NCBI RefSeq assembly: GCF_003432485.1
Contig: NZ_QVNQ01000001.1
Span: forward strand, 1-64,000
Source of the DNA: Actinomadura spongiicola
Lineage (GTDB): Bacteria; Actinomycetota; Actinomycetes; Streptosporangiales; Streptosporangiaceae
DNA length: 64,000 bases
Direction of reading: 5' to 3'
Made by a program: the position numbers and the translations under genes. This document shows, in pieces, positions 7,710 through 21,067 of this stretch (position 1 is its first letter; each line of letters starts with the position of its first letter). The notes under the pieces were generated by a model. It saw only the letters and a program-made list of their open reading frames with translations. It searched no databases and was not told where the DNA came from.

Positions 7710-8918
7710 CTAGACGCGTTCGAAGACGGCGGCGAGGCCCTGACCGCCGCCGATGCACATCGTTTCGAGGCCGTAGCGGGCCTCGCGGCGGCGCATCTCA
7801 CGGGCGAGGGTGGCGAGGATGCGGGCGCCGGTCGCGCCGACGGGGTGGCCGAGGGAGATGCCGGAACCGTTGACGTTGACGCGGTCCCAGTCGGCGTCCT
7901 TCAGGTCCCATTCGCGGGTGACGGCGAGGACCTGCGCGGCGAACGCCTCGTTCAGCTCGATGAGGTCGATGTCGGCGAGCGTGAGGTTGGCACGCTCCAA
8001 CGCCTTGGCGGTCGCGGGGACGGGCCCGATGCCCATCGTGCGCGGCGGCACGCCCGCGCGGGCCCAGGACACGAGCCGGACGAGCGGACGCAGCCCCAGT
8101 TCGGCGGCGCGCTCGGGCGTGGTGACGACGCAGGCGGCGGCCGCGTCGTTCTGCCCGCTGGCGTTGCCCGCCGTGACCGTGGCCTGGTCGTCGCTCCTGC
8201 CGAGGACGGGACGCAGCTTCGCCAGCGACTCCACCGTCGTGTCGGGCCGCGGGTGCTCGTCGGTGTCGACGACCGTGTCCCCCTTGCGGGACCGGACGGT
8301 CACCGGGACGATCTCCTCCGCGAACGCCCCCGACCGCTGCGCGGCGACGGCGCGCTGGTGGGACCTTACGGCGAGTTCGTCCTGCTCCTCGCGTCCGATG
8401 CCGTACTCGCGGCGCAGGTTCTCGGCGGTCTCCAGCATCCCGCCGGGCACCGGGTGGTTGGCGCCCCCGGCGGTGACCCGGCCCTGCGCGAGCGCGTCGT
8501 GCAGTTCGAGGGACGGCCCGCGCACGCCCCAGCGGGCCTGCGTCGTGTAGAACGGCGCGCCGCTCATGCTCTCCACACCACCCGCGATGATCACATCGCT
8601 GACACCGGTCTGGACCTGCATGGCCGCGTTGACCACGGCCTGGAGCCCGGAGCCGCAGCGCCGGTCGAGCTGGAGCCCGCCGACCTCGACGGGCAGCCCG
8701 GCGTCGAGCGCGGCGACCCGTCCGATGGCGGGGGCGTCGGACGTGGGGTAACAGTGCCCGAGGATCACCTCGTCGATCGCGTCGCCGGCGAGGCCGGTGC
8801 GTTCGACGAGCGCCCGGATGACGGTCGCGGCGAGGTCGGCGGGCGGGACGGTCTTCAGCACCCCGCCGAACCGGCCGATCGGGGTACGCAGCGGCTCGCA
8901 GATCACCGCTTCGCGCAT
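7710..8918 (-). CDS. Acetyl-CoA C-acetyltransferase (thiolase)
   Basis: 402 residues, normal thiolase length. It cleaves 3-ketoacyl-CoA with CoA in the last step of beta-oxidation, or works in reverse. The nucleophilic cysteine is Cys88 in RRCGSGLQ. NEAFAAQ, the catalytic His in SLGHPVGATG and the second active-site cysteine in CIGGGQG are all present. ATG 8918 is preceded by GAGGAGCCC; the reading frame extends upstream but without coding character. It is divergent from the 3-hydroxyacyl-CoA dehydrogenase gene across a 145-bp shared promoter region, which suggests joint regulation of the two consecutive beta-oxidation steps. Degradative and biosynthetic thiolases cannot be separated here. 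Confidence 0.9.
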   Translation of the reverse strand: MREAVICEPLRTPIGRFGGVLKTVPPADLAATVIRALVERTGLAGDAIDEVILGHCYPTSDAPAIGRVAALDAGLPVEVGGLQLDRRCGSGLQAVVNAAMQVQTGVSDVIIAGGVESMSGAPFYTTQARWGVRGPSLELHDALAQGRVTAGGANHPVPGGMLETAENLRREYGIGREEQDELAVRSHQRAVAAQRSGAFAEEIVPVTVRSRKGDTVVDTDEHPRPDTTVESLAKLRPVLGRSDDQATVTAGNASGQNDAAAACVVTTPERAAELGLRPLVRLVSWARAGVPPRTMGIGPVPATAKALERANLTLADIDLIELNEAFAAQVLAVTREWDLKDADWDRVNVNGSGISLGHPVGATGARILATLAREMRRREARYGLETMCIGGGQGLAAVFERV

Positions 8919-9063
8919 GGTGGGCTCCTCGGGCTGGAGAGTTTCGGGCACCTTGCAGGTTACGTCCCCGTATCGGGTGAGCCGCGGCCGGGTTTGCGTC
9001 TGGCACCGGGTTGAATGCCTGCCGGGAGACGGGGAACGGTGTGCGAGCGACGAGGAGGCGACG

Positions 9064-10596
9064 GTGGAGCAGTGGGCGCGGCGGGTGACGACGGTCCGGG
9101 TGATCGGGGCGGGTGCGATGGGACGCGGCATCGCGCAGCTAGCCGCAGCGGGCGGGCTGACGGTCGAACTGGCGGACATCCGGACGGACGCGGTCATCAG
9201 CGCGGTCGAGTACATCGGCGGCATGTTCGACAAGCTCGTGAGCAAGGGACGGCTGACCCGGGACGAGGCGGAGGCCGCGAAGGCGCGGCTGCGACCGGTC
9301 GGTGATCCGTTCACGCCGTTCCAGGGCTGTGATCTCGTGATCGAGGCCGTCCGCGAGGACATCGGGACGAAACGGGAGCTGTTCACGACCCTGGAGAAGG
9401 TGTGCCCCGAACACACCGTCCTGGCGACCAACACCAGTTCGCTGCCGGTGACGGCGATCGGCGCGGCGCTGGACGATCCGTCACGGCTCGCGGGCCTGCA
9501 CTTCTTCAACCCGGTGCCGTTGATGCGGTTGGTCGAGGTGATTCCGGGCGCTCGGACGGCCGGGTGGATTCCGGACGCGCTGGCGGATCTCGTGCGGCGC
9601 CTCGGCCACGAACCCGTCCTCGCACCGGACACTCCCGGTTTCCTCGTCAACCACGCCGGGCGCGGTCTGGTGACGGAGGCCTTGCAGATCCTGTCCGAGG
9701 GCGCCGCTGAACCTGTGGACATCGACCGCATCGCGCGTGACGTCCTCGGTCTGAAGATGGGGCCGTGCGAACTGCTCGATCTCACCGGAATGGACGTGTC
9801 CCAGCCGGTCATGGAATCCATCTGGACGGGTTTCTACACGGAGGCACGGTTGCGTCCGTCCAGGGTCGGACGGGCCCGGCTGGAGGCGGGTCTGCTCGGA
9901 CGCAAGACGGGCGAGGGTTTCTACACATATGTGGACGGCGCGAAACAGGAACCGCCCGAAGCGAAGGCCTCCACGGCCGCCGCCCGTCCCGTCTGGGTGC
10001 ACGGCGATGTCCGCGAGGAGCTGGGCGCGTTGCTTTCGACGAGCGGCGTGGAGGTCGAGTCCGGGGACGGGCCGTCCGGAGACGCCGTCGTCCTGGTCGC
10101 CCCCTTCGGGAAGAGCACCGTCGAAGCCGCCGAGGGTCTTCCCCTGGACCGCACCTTGGGCATCGACCCGTTCGGTGGTTTCTTCACCCGTCTCACCGTG
10201 TCCGTTCATCCCGGCGTCGACAGGGAGGCCGGTCGCGCCGGTCTGGCCGCCCTCACCTCCACGGGACGACCGGTGACCGTCGTCCGGGACGCGCCCGCTC
10301 CCGTCGCGCAGCGTCTCCTCGCCGCGATCATCAACGTGGGCTGCGGCATCGCGGAACAACGGCTGGCACGTCCCGAGGACATCGACACCGCCGTCCGGCT
10401 GGGCCTCGGCTATCCGCGCGGCCCGCTGGAGTGGGGCGAACACGCGGGAGCCGCCCGCGTCCTGGAGATTCTCCGGGGCCTGCACGCGAGCACCGGTGAC
10501 CCGCGTTACCGTCCGAGCGTCTGGCTGACCGAACGCACGACGCTCGGCCTCCCGCTGACCGAGACCGGCACGCTCCCGTCCGACCTCACAGCCTGA
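9064..10596 (+). CDS. 3-hydroxyacyl-CoA dehydrogenase (PaaH-like, about 510 aa)
   Basis: NAD-dependent oxidation of 3-hydroxyacyl-CoA to 3-ketoacyl-CoA. The NAD site VIGAGAMGRGIA is at the N-terminus. The catalytic His lies in LHFFNPVPLMRLVEV near residue 146, and the Asn of the family follows in PGFLVNHAGRG. The dimerisation domain shows GLKMGPCELLDLTGMD and LGRKTGEGFYTY. A second, diverged 3HCDH C-terminal domain (LLAAIINVGCGIAEQRL, then GLGYPRGPLEWGE) gives the roughly 500-residue length typical of PaaH enzymes of phenylacetate catabolism, but no other paa genes are here. GTG 9064 has GAGGAGG upstream. It is divergent from the thiolase gene. Confidence 0.88.
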   Translation: MEQWARRVTTVRVIGAGAMGRGIAQLAAAGGLTVELADIRTDAVISAVEYIGGMFDKLVSKGRLTRDEAEAAKARLRPVGDPFTPFQGCDLVIEAVREDIGTKRELFTTLEKVCPEHTVLATNTSSLPVTAIGAALDDPSRLAGLHFFNPVPLMRLVEVIPGARTAGWIPDALADLVRRLGHEPVLAPDTPGFLVNHAGRGLVTEALQILSEGAAEPVDIDRIARDVLGLKMGPCELLDLTGMDVSQPVMESIWTGFYTEARLRPSRVGRARLEAGLLGRKTGEGFYTYVDGAKQEPPEAKASTAAARPVWVHGDVREELGALLSTSGVEVESGDGPSGDAVVLVAPFGKSTVEAAEGLPLDRTLGIDPFGGFFTRLTVSVHPGVDREAGRAGLAALTSTGRPVTVVRDAPAPVAQRLLAAIINVGCGIAEQRLARPEDIDTAVRLGLGYPRGPLEWGEHAGAARVLEILRGLHASTGDPRYRPSVWLTERTTLGLPLTETGTLPSDLTA

Positions 10597-10604
10597 CGAC
10601 CCCG

Positions 10605-10669
10605 CTTCTGACCGTCCGAAGGCCCTCCACCCGCTGGCGGGTGGAGGGCCGGAGTCCCCCGATCAGAAG
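10605..10669. terminator. Bidirectional terminator between convergent genes
   Basis: The core stem GGCCCTCCACCCGC (10621-10634) pairs with GCGGGTGGAGGGCC (10637-10650). An outer pair CTTCTGA (10605-10611) and TCAGAAG (10663-10669) extends it into the stop codon of the minus-strand gene. Confidence 0.8.
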
Positions 10670-11841
10670 GGCAGTTCCACGGGCGGTTTCGGTTTCGCGT
10701 CCGTCCACCCCGCCGAGCGGTTGGCCTGGTACTCGATGATGAAGCCCGGCTTCATCTCCGCGTACGGGCCGCCGGGCACGGTCAGCATCTCCTGCCGCGA
10801 CAGCAGCGCGCCGGTCCGCTCGTCGAACACGATGACTTGGCGGGAGCGGTAGGTTCCCTGATCGGCCTTCGAAGCGCCGTACTCGCCGGTCACGGTCACG
10901 TTGCGCTCGTCGCCGGCCAGCGCGACGCCCCGGCGGTCCAGCGGGTCGGCGACACGGCCGATCGGGTGCACGCCCGGCTGGGCGGCCAGTGCCCTCATCA
11001 GTCCCGACCGCGCCTTCGGCGGGATCGGGGCGCGCAACACCGCCGAGATCCGCATGATCTTGGACGCGGCGAGGAGCCGCCGGACGCCCGCCTCCCTCGA
11101 GTCGGCCCCCGCTCGACGCCCCGGGTCGTCCCCCACCGTCGTCCAGCCCAGGAACATCGCGGCGAGCGCGTCCGGGTCGGTCGGCAGCTTCCGCAGGTCC
11201 GCCACCGACTTTCCGTCCACGAACGTCCCGCCGCCCTTGGGGTCGACGCCCACGTTCGGGCCGTCCGACCGCCACGCCGTCGCCTTGGTCGTGTACGTGG
11301 CGTAGTGGTCGCCGGACCAGACGCGGATGCGCGACGGCGACCCCGCCTCACGCCACAGCGCGGCGTCCCGCGCCGTCTGCGGGTGGGCCGGGAGGTCGCG
11401 GCCGTAGTACGCCTCGCCCATGCCCCGCTTCGCGCCGACCCAGTTGAACGACTCGTCCTGCGCACCGTAGATCGCGTAGGTCCCGGTCTTCGCCCGGACG
11501 ACGTACGCCTGGCCGCTGACGGTGTCGGTGTGCCAGTACTTCCCCGTGGGTTGCCGTTCGGCCTTCTCCGCCGCCGCCAGCACGGCGAGCCTGCCGAGGT
11601 CGACGGACTCCGTCGTCTCGCGCGGCGCGGGCGACCCCGGCTCCAGGGCCACGACCGCGACCGCGGTGGCGGTACCCACCGCGACCAGCCCGATCCCGGC
11701 CTTGGCCCGCCACCCGAACCCGAACCGGCGGCGCGACCGCGCCGGCTCCTCGAACATCCGGGCACGGGCCTCGGCCATCTCCCGCCGGGTGGGCGCGGCG
11801 GGCTCCCCGTACGCCTCCATGACGGTCCGCAGGTCATCCAT
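10663..11841 (-). CDS. CU044_5270-type membrane protein, partner of the ECF sigma factor
   Basis: 392 residues. A short cytoplasmic N-terminus with charged residues (TRREMAEARARMFEEP) is followed by one membrane helix (AGIGLVAVGTATAVAVVAL) and a large extracytoplasmic domain. Length, topology and position match the CU044_5270 family found beside ECF sigma factors in Streptosporangiales. The start ATG 11841 overlaps the sigma gene by 8 nt and has GGAGG seven bases upstream, so translation is probably coupled. The inferred role is an anti-sigma factor or cell-envelope sensor; no zinc-binding anti-sigma motif is visible, so that role is unproven. Confidence 0.72.
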   Translation of the reverse strand: MDDLRTVMEAYGEPAAPTRREMAEARARMFEEPARSRRRFGFGWRAKAGIGLVAVGTATAVAVVALEPGSPAPRETTESVDLGRLAVLAAAEKAERQPTGKYWHTDTVSGQAYVVRAKTGTYAIYGAQDESFNWVGAKRGMGEAYYGRDLPAHPQTARDAALWREAGSPSRIRVWSGDHYATYTTKATAWRSDGPNVGVDPKGGGTFVDGKSVADLRKLPTDPDALAAMFLGWTTVGDDPGRRAGADSREAGVRRLLAASKIMRISAVLRAPIPPKARSGLMRALAAQPGVHPIGRVADPLDRRGVALAGDERNVTVTGEYGASKADQGTYRSRQVIVFDERTGALLSRQEMLTVPGGPYAEMKPGFIIEYQANRSAGWTDAKPKPPVELPF

Positions 11842-12457
11842 GGTCATCCTCCAGGTCACGCATCGGATTCGTCCCGCCGAGCGCCGCGCGCACCTTCCTG
11901 CGCGCCCGGTTCAGCCGCGAGCCGACCGTCCCGTACGGGATGTCGAGCGCCGCGGCCACCTCCTGGTGGTTCAGGTCGGCGAGCGCGACGAGCAGCAGCA
12001 CGTCCCGGTCGCCGTCGGACAGCGCGGCGATGGCTCCGGCCAGCCGTCCTCGCAGGCCTTGGGCGCTGACCCGGTCGTCCACCCGGTCCGCGTGTCCGCC
12101 CGCCCGCTCGACGACCTCCAGCCGCGCCCGCGCCCGCAATCCGCGCACCTCGGCACGCCGGTGCTTGCCGATCACATTCGTCGCGATGCCGAACAGCCAG
12201 GTACGGACCGCCGCGCGGGACGCGTCGTACCGCGCCCGCCCGCGAAACGCCTCCAGGAACGTCTGCGCCGCGACATCGGACGCCGCGTCCGGCCCGAGCC
12301 GCCGGGCCGCATAACCGTGGATCTCCGCGAAGTACGCGTCGAAGATCTCACCGAACCGTTCCGGCTCGTCCAGCGACGACCGCAGGACGGCGCTGTCGTC
12401 CACCCGCCCTTGGGCCCCGCGCAAGGGCGGGTCTGCGGTGAGAGGCTCCCCAGTCAT
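11834..12457 (-). CDS. ECF RNA polymerase sigma factor
   Basis: 207 residues from ATG 12457, which has GGAAAGG upstream. The sigma-2 region is FGEIFDAYFAEIHGYAARRL to TFLEAFRGRARYD with RTWLFGIATNVIGKHRRAE. Sigma-4 is IAALSDGDRDVLLLVALADL with the recognition helix VAAALDIPYGTVGSRLNRAR. This is the SigE/SigK-like ECF type that directs transcription of a stress or envelope regulon. The downstream CU044_5270 gene is its likely regulator. An alternative start 60 bp upstream is open but lacks a ribosome-binding site. Confidence 0.9.
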   Translation of the reverse strand: MTGEPLTADPPLRGAQGRVDDSAVLRSSLDEPERFGEIFDAYFAEIHGYAARRLGPDAASDVAAQTFLEAFRGRARYDASRAAVRTWLFGIATNVIGKHRRAEVRGLRARARLEVVERAGGHADRVDDRVSAQGLRGRLAGAIAALSDGDRDVLLLVALADLNHQEVAAALDIPYGTVGSRLNRARRKVRAALGGTNPMRDLEDDHG

Positions 12458-12529
12458 GTGCTGCCTTTCCGTGGCACGAACGGCGGTCACACACGTATCA
12501 CCCGACCCCCCGCCCAACGTTCACGAAAC

Positions 12530-12572
12530 AAAAGAGCCGGTCGGGTCGCGGGGCGACCCGACCGGCTCTTTT
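12530..12572. terminator. Strong hairpin terminator, 19-bp stem
   Basis: AAAAGAGCCGGTCGGGTCG (12530-12548) pairs perfectly with its complement at 12554-12572 around a 5-nt loop, ending in TTTT on both strands. It looks like a bidirectional intrinsic terminator upstream of the sigma gene and downstream of doxX. Confidence 0.85.
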
Positions 12573-12596
12573 CGAAAGACCAAGGTCAAGAAGACG

Positions 12597-12625
12597 TGCA
12601 CTCCCTGACCAGGTCAGGGAGTGCA
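12597..12625. repeat. Perfect 14-bp inverted repeat
   Basis: TGCACTCCCTGACC (12597-12610) and GGTCAGGGAGTGCA (12612-12625) are separated by a single base. With almost no loop it suits a DNA-level operator or cruciform better than an RNA hairpin. It sits between two terminator-like hairpins in a region with no convincing gene. Confidence 0.7.
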
Positions 12626-12711
12626 GGACGCGGCCGAAGCGGCGGCGCTTCGCGCTGTTCGGGGGGCGTAGGCGAGGGGCAGGCGGACGGTACCGGCGGA
12701 CGGTGCCTCGC

Positions 12712-12759
12712 CCCCGCCCGCGCAGCGTGTGGACCGATCGGAACGCTGCGCGGGCGGGG
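12712..12759 (-). terminator. 17-bp stem hairpin just downstream of doxX
   Basis: CCCCGCCCGCGCAGCGT (12712-12728) pairs with 12743-12759 around a 14-nt loop. It begins 8 bp beyond the stop of the minus-strand DoxX gene, so it is the natural terminator for that gene. Confidence 0.75.
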
Positions 12760-12767
12760 ACGGACGA

Positions 12768-13220
12768 TCAGGCGGCCGCGCCTTGGTTCTCGGGGGCCGC
12801 GGCGCGGTTGAAGAGGAGGCCGTCGACGGAGAAGCGGCCCGCGCCGGCGAGGGCGAGCAGAATCGCGGTGCCGCCGAGGGCGAGGACGAGTTCGTAGCCG
12901 TTGTCGGCGACGAACATGCCGTTGCCCTTGTGCACGAACAGGAAGGCACCGGCCATGTCGATCGCGAGGAGCAGCCCCACGATCGGCGTGACGACGCCCA
13001 CGATGAGCGCGATGCCACCGGCGAGTTCGACCCAGGTCGCGTAGTACGCGGACAGGGACGCCATCGGTACGTCCACGCTCTCGAAGAATTTGGTCACGTT
13101 GCCGTGGCCCATGTCGTTGAGCTTCTGCCAGCCGTGCGCGACGAACACGACGCCGACGGCGAGACGGCCGATGAGCAGACCGATGTCGGACAGGTACGGG
13201 ATTCGGTTCGCGGGGATCAT
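12768..13220 (-). CDS. DoxX-family membrane protein
   Basis: 150 residues, four predicted membrane helices (IGLLIGRLAVGVVFVAHGWQ; VELAGGIALIVGVVTPIVGL; DMAGAFLFVHKGNG; LVLALGGTAILLALAGAGRF). The HGWQKL motif and the layout fit the DoxX/SURF4 family, linked in actinobacteria to redox balance and thiol stress. The ATG at 13220 is preceded by GCAGGAGGGCGC, which decides it over an upstream ATG at 13283. A single-gene unit bounded by its own terminator. Confidence 0.85.
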   Translation of the reverse strand: MIPANRIPYLSDIGLLIGRLAVGVVFVAHGWQKLNDMGHGNVTKFFESVDVPMASLSAYYATWVELAGGIALIVGVVTPIVGLLLAIDMAGAFLFVHKGNGMFVADNGYELVLALGGTAILLALAGAGRFSVDGLLFNRAAAPENQGAAA

Positions 13221-13557
13221 GCGCCCTCCTGCAAAGAGATCGTTCAAAACTGAACTATCAGCGCGGAAGACGGAGGTTAGCACGATCCAACGAGCCCGTA
13301 CCAGCCCGAAGTGCGCAGGTCAGGACGATCATGGATGGAACGGCACACTCCTCCGAACCCCGTCGACCGCGACGTCCGAAGCGGAGACCCCCGCGCGCCG
13401 TCGTCGTGCCGTGGGGGCGGGTCGTGCGTTGGGGGCGGGTCGTCGGGCGGCACTCCTCCGATCGAGGGATGCGCCCCTCCTCCGTGGAGGCGATTTCGGG
13501 TGGGCGGGGAACCGGAATACCCCGCTCAGACGTAGTGTTGGAGAGGTCAGCAGCAAA

Positions 13558-13578
13558 GTTGAGTCTGGTCGACTCAAG
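13558..13578. promoter_or_regulatory. HAIR operator (HspR site) upstream of dnaK
   Basis: gTTGAGT-N7-ACTCAAG matches the HspR-associated inverted repeat consensus CTTGAGT-N7-ACTCAAG at all but the first base, with exactly 7 bp spacing. It lies 112 bp upstream of dnaK. HspR, encoded in the same cluster, should repress dnaK here with DnaK as co-repressor. The rest of the gap 13221-13689 has no supported gene. Confidence 0.92.
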
Positions 13579-13689
13579 GGATTTGACATCGCTTGGGTGT
13601 CCGGGCCACCCTGACCAACGGAAACTGAACCGGCCGCACCCTGGGAGCGACCGGGGGGCGATACACCGGAAACGACGGAGGACGAGAAC

Positions 13690-15554
<1,865 letters not shown>

Positions 15555-15558
<4 letters not shown>

Positions 15559-16214
15559 CGACCTCCCCTGAAGAGGGCGAGGAGAAGGAGGGCCCGGTGA
15601 TCCGCGACAAGCGGCGCATCGATCCCGAAACGGGGAGGGTCCGGGAGGAGACGGCGAACAAGTCGTCCGCCTCGGAGGCCCAGACCAACGGGGGAGCCGC
15701 GGTCACGGACGAGGAGGTCGCCTCGCTCAAGGAGCAGCTGGCGGAGCGTCTCGCCGACCTGCAACGGCTGAAGGCGGAATACGACAACTACCGCAAGCGG
15801 GTGGAACGCGACCGGGTCGCGGTCCGGGAGCAGGCGCTCGGGCAGGTGCTGACCGAGCTGCTCCCGGTGCTGGACGACATCGGCCGCGCCCGCGAGCACG
15901 ACGAGCTCAACGGCGGCTTCAAGTCCGTCGCGGAGAGCCTGGAGGCGGTCACCGGCAAGCTCGGCCTCGAACGCTACGGCGAGAAGGGCGAGCCCTTCGA
16001 CCCGACCGTGCACGAGGCGCTCATGCACGCGTACTCGGCGGACGTGTCCGAGATCAGCGTCGTGAACGTCTTCCAACCCGGTTACCGCATCGGCGAGCGG
16101 ATCCTGCGGCCAGCCCGCGTGGGAGTGGCCGAGCCCGGCCCGGACGCCGATGACGAGAAGCCGGGTGAGGAGCCGGGTGACACTGGTGACGAACCGGGCG
16201 ACGAAGGCGAATGA
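15555..16214 (+). CDS. grpE: Nucleotide exchange factor GrpE
   Basis: 219 residues. A charged, poorly conserved N-terminal region is followed by a long coiled coil ([32 protein letters not shown]) and the C-terminal beta domain with [18 protein letters not shown], the GrpE signature, ending with a Gly/Asp/Glu-rich tail. It releases ADP from DnaK. The GTG start overlaps the dnaK stop (GTGA), so the two should be translationally coupled. Confidence 0.97.
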
Positions 16215-16267
16215 CCCCACGGCTCCGGCCGGGGGTCCGGGGGATCGCCTCCCCCGAACAGGCTCGC

Positions 16268-16293
16268 GGGCCCGTCCCGAACGGGACGGGCCC
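16268..16293 (+). terminator. GC-rich intercistronic hairpin grpE-dnaJ
   Basis: GGGCCCGTCCC (16268-16278) pairs perfectly with GGGACGGGCCC (16283-16293) around a GAAC tetraloop, in the 132-bp gap between grpE and dnaJ. There is no U-run, so it may act as an mRNA stability or attenuation element and not a full stop. Confidence 0.55.
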
Positions 16294-16346
16294 CGCGGGC
16301 CGCGTAAGGACATGTGGCATGTGGCGATAGCAGAGAGCGGGGCGCC

Positions 16347-17525
16347 GTGAGCACCAAGGACTACCTGGAGAAGGACTATTACAAGGTCCTCGGTGTCGCG
16401 AAGTCGGCCTCACAAGAGGAGATCAAGAAGTCGTACCGGAAGCTGGCCCGCAAGTACCATCCGGACGCCAACAAGGGCGACGCCGACGCCGAGGAGCGCT
16501 TCAAGGAGGTCTCGGAGGCGTACGACGTCCTGTCGGACGAGAAGCGCCGCAAGGAGTACGACGCGGTCCGGTCGATGCCGGGCGGGTTCCGCGGCCAGCA
16601 GGGCGGCGGTTTCCCGTTCGACCTCGGTGACCTGTTCGGGCAGGGCGCCGGCGCCGGGACGCACACCGGCGGCGGCGCCGGGGAACGCATCGGCGACCTG
16701 TTCGGCGGGCTGTTCGGCCGGGGCGGCGGCGCCGGTACCCGCACCACGGGTGCCCGCCGGGCGCGCCGCGGCCCGGACGTCGAGACCGACGTGACGCTGT
16801 CGTTCGCCCGCGCCATGAACGGCGTCACCGTCCCGATCAAGCTGACGAGCGAGGCGGGCTGCAACAGTTGCCGCGGGACGGGCGCGAAGGCGGGCACGGT
16901 GCCGCGGGTGTGCCCGAGCTGCGAGGGCACCGGGCACGAGACCCGCAACCTCGGCAGCTTCGGGTTCCAGGAGCCGTGCAAGGAGTGCCACGGCCGGGGC
17001 CTCGTCGTCGACGACCCGTGCCCGATCTGCCACGGCAGCGGCCGCGCGACCGGCACCCGGACGATCCAGGCCCGGATCCCGGCGGGCGTCGCGGACGGGC
17101 AGAAGATCAGGTTGAAGGGCAAGGGCGCCCCGGGCGAGAACGGCGGCCCGAACGGCGACCTGTACGTCAACATCAAGGTGAAACCGCACCACGTGTTCGG
17201 CCGCAGCGGCGACAACCTGACGCTGACCGTCCCGGTCACGTTCCCGGAGGCGGCGCTCGGCGCGGAGATCCAGGTGCCGACGTTCCAGGGGCAACCGGTG
17301 ACGCTGAAACTGCCGGAGGGCACGCCCAACGGACGCAAGTTCCGGGTGAAGGGCCGTGGCGCGCCCCGGCGGGACGGCACGAAGGGCGACCTGCTCGTCA
17401 CCGTCGACGTCCAGGTGCCGCACAAACTCGACGGCGACGCGCGGGACGCGCTGGTCCGGCTGCGGGCGTCCTGCTCCGGTGAGGACCTGCGCACCGAACT
17501 CGTCCAGCAGGCCAGACAGGAGTGA
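16347..17525 (+). CDS. dnaJ: Chaperone protein DnaJ (Hsp40)
   Basis: 392 residues from GTG 16347 ([17 protein letters not shown]); AGCGGGG lies upstream and the earlier ATG at 16314 adds a non-conserved leader. The J domain carries the HPD motif (KYHPDAN). A Gly/Phe-rich segment follows, then four CxxCxGxG zinc-finger repeats ([32 protein letters not shown]) and the C-terminal substrate-binding domains. It stimulates the DnaK ATPase and delivers substrates. The hspR start lies four bases after its stop. Confidence 0.97.
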   Translation: MSTKDYLEKDYYKVLGVAKSASQEEIKKSYRKLARKYHPDANKGDADAEERFKEVSEAYDVLSDEKRRKEYDAVRSMPGGFRGQQGGGFPFDLGDLFGQGAGAGTHTGGGAGERIGDLFGGLFGRGGGAGTRTTGARRARRGPDVETDVTLSFARAMNGVTVPIKLTSEAGCNSCRGTGAKAGTVPRVCPSCEGTGHETRNLGSFGFQEPCKECHGRGLVVDDPCPICHGSGRATGTRTIQARIPAGVADGQKIRLKGKGAPGENGGPNGDLYVNIKVKPHHVFGRSGDNLTLTVPVTFPEAALGAEIQVPTFQGQPVTLKLPEGTPNGRKFRVKGRGAPRRDGTKGDLLVTVDVQVPHKLDGDARDALVRLRASCSGEDLRTELVQQARQE

Positions 17526-17529
17526 TCCC

Positions 17530-17976
17530 ATGAACCCCTTCGGCGACGACGCTCCGGTCTACGTGATCTCGGTCGCGGCGCAACTGTCGGGGCTGCACCC
17601 GCAGACGCTGCGCACCTATGACCGGATGGGCCTGGTGTCCCCCGGCCGGACGGCGGGCCGGGGCCGCCGCTACTCGATGCGCGACATCGTGATGCTCCGC
17701 GAGATCCAGCGGCTCTCGCAGGAGGAGGGCATCAATTTGTCCGGCATCAAGCACATCCTGGAGCTGCAACGCGACAACGTGCGGCTCCGCGAGGAGCTCG
17801 CCAAGGCGCACGCCGCGCTGGACGCGCTCGCCAACGAACTCGAATCGACCCGTTCCGTCGCGGCGCGTCTCGCGCAGCAGCGCAGGCGCGGGGAAATGGG
17901 CGGCACCCCCGGCGCCGACCTGGTGCCGATCAGGCACACCAGCGTCGTCGTCTGGCAGGAGCGGAACCGGGACTGA
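17530..17976 (+). CDS. hspR: Heat-shock repressor HspR (MerR family)
   Basis: 148 residues. The N-terminal MerR-type winged helix is clear ([39 protein letters not shown]), followed by an alpha-helical dimerisation region ([20 protein letters not shown]). HspR binds HAIR sites with DnaK as co-repressor and is released on heat shock. The HAIR site upstream of dnaK, 4 kb away, implies autoregulation of the operon. Confidence 0.96.
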   Translation: MNPFGDDAPVYVISVAAQLSGLHPQTLRTYDRMGLVSPGRTAGRGRRYSMRDIVMLREIQRLSQEEGINLSGIKHILELQRDNVRLREELAKAHAALDALANELESTRSVAARLAQQRRRGEMGGTPGADLVPIRHTSVVVWQERNRD

Positions 17977-17991
17977 ACACATGGCCGTCGC

Positions 17992-18013
17992 GGGGGCCGA
18001 GAGGTCGGCCCCC
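17992..18013 (+). promoter_or_regulatory. Hairpin directly abutting the clpB ribosome-binding site
   Basis: GGGGGCCGA (17992-18000) pairs with TCGGCCCCC (18005-18013) around a GAGG tetraloop. The next base begins the clpB Shine-Dalgarno AGGAGGA (18014-18020). It could modulate clpB translation or stabilise a processed 5' end. There is no T-run, so a terminator role is less likely. Confidence 0.55.
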
Positions 18014-18029
18014 AGGAGGACACGGGGGT

Positions 18030-20636
<2,607 letters not shown>

Positions 20637-20640
20637 GCGG

Positions 20641-20668
20641 CGGGCCGGCGCGTTCGCGCGCCGGCCCG
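20641..20668. terminator. Bidirectional terminator with UUCG loop
   Basis: CGGGCCGGCGCG (20641-20652) pairs perfectly with CGCGCCGGCCCG (20657-20668) around a TTCG tetraloop, between clpB and the convergent roadblock operon. Confidence 0.85.
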
Positions 20669-20672
20669 GCTC

Positions 20673-21044
20673 TCAGACCTCGATGTTCTCCTCGATGTCG
20701 CGGAGGCGGTGGCGGGCGAGGGCGAGGTTGGCGCGGCCGCGGTCGAGGGCCAGGTAGAGGAACAGGCCTTTGCCCTTGCGGCCGCTGACCGGGCGGATGA
20801 CGTGGTACTGGGTGGAGAGGCTGATGAGGATGTCCTCGATGTCCTCCTTGATTCTGAGCTGCTCCATCGTGCGGATCTTCGCGCGGACGACCTCGGTGTT
20901 CCCGGCGGCGGCGACCTGGAGGTCGAGGGCCTTGGAGCCGCCGAGGTGCCCGAGCGCCATGCCGCTGTCGTAGTCGACGACGGCGGCGCCGACGGCCCCG
21001 TCGACCGCCATCATGTCCTTGAGGGTCAGGTCGAGATTGGCCAT
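20673..21044 (-). CDS. Roadblock/LC7 domain protein (last gene of cluster)
   Basis: 123 residues of a single roadblock/LC7 fold: DLTLKDMMAVDGAVGAAVVD, YDSGMALGHLGGSKALDLQV, and a C-terminal helix VSGRKGKGLFLYLALDRGRA NLALARHRL (continuous). Bacterial roadblock proteins of the MglB type regulate small Ras-like GTPases. ATG 21044 has GAAGGAGAAC upstream. It ends a four-gene minus-strand operon of related proteins with no GTPase or histidine kinase in it, unlike the classical actinobacterial conservons. Confidence 0.85.
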   Translation of the reverse strand: MANLDLTLKDMMAVDGAVGAAVVDYDSGMALGHLGGSKALDLQVAAAGNTEVVRAKIRTMEQLRIKEDIEDILISLSTQYHVIRPVSGRKGKGLFLYLALDRGRANLALARHRLRDIEENIEV

Positions 21045-21067
21045 ACGTGTTCTCCTTCGGGTTGTCG

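Noticed and set aside
12614..13018. Antisense frame with Ser/Arg-rich composition overlapping DoxX
   Set aside because: Overlaps the DoxX gene and the hairpin region without a start signal or motif.
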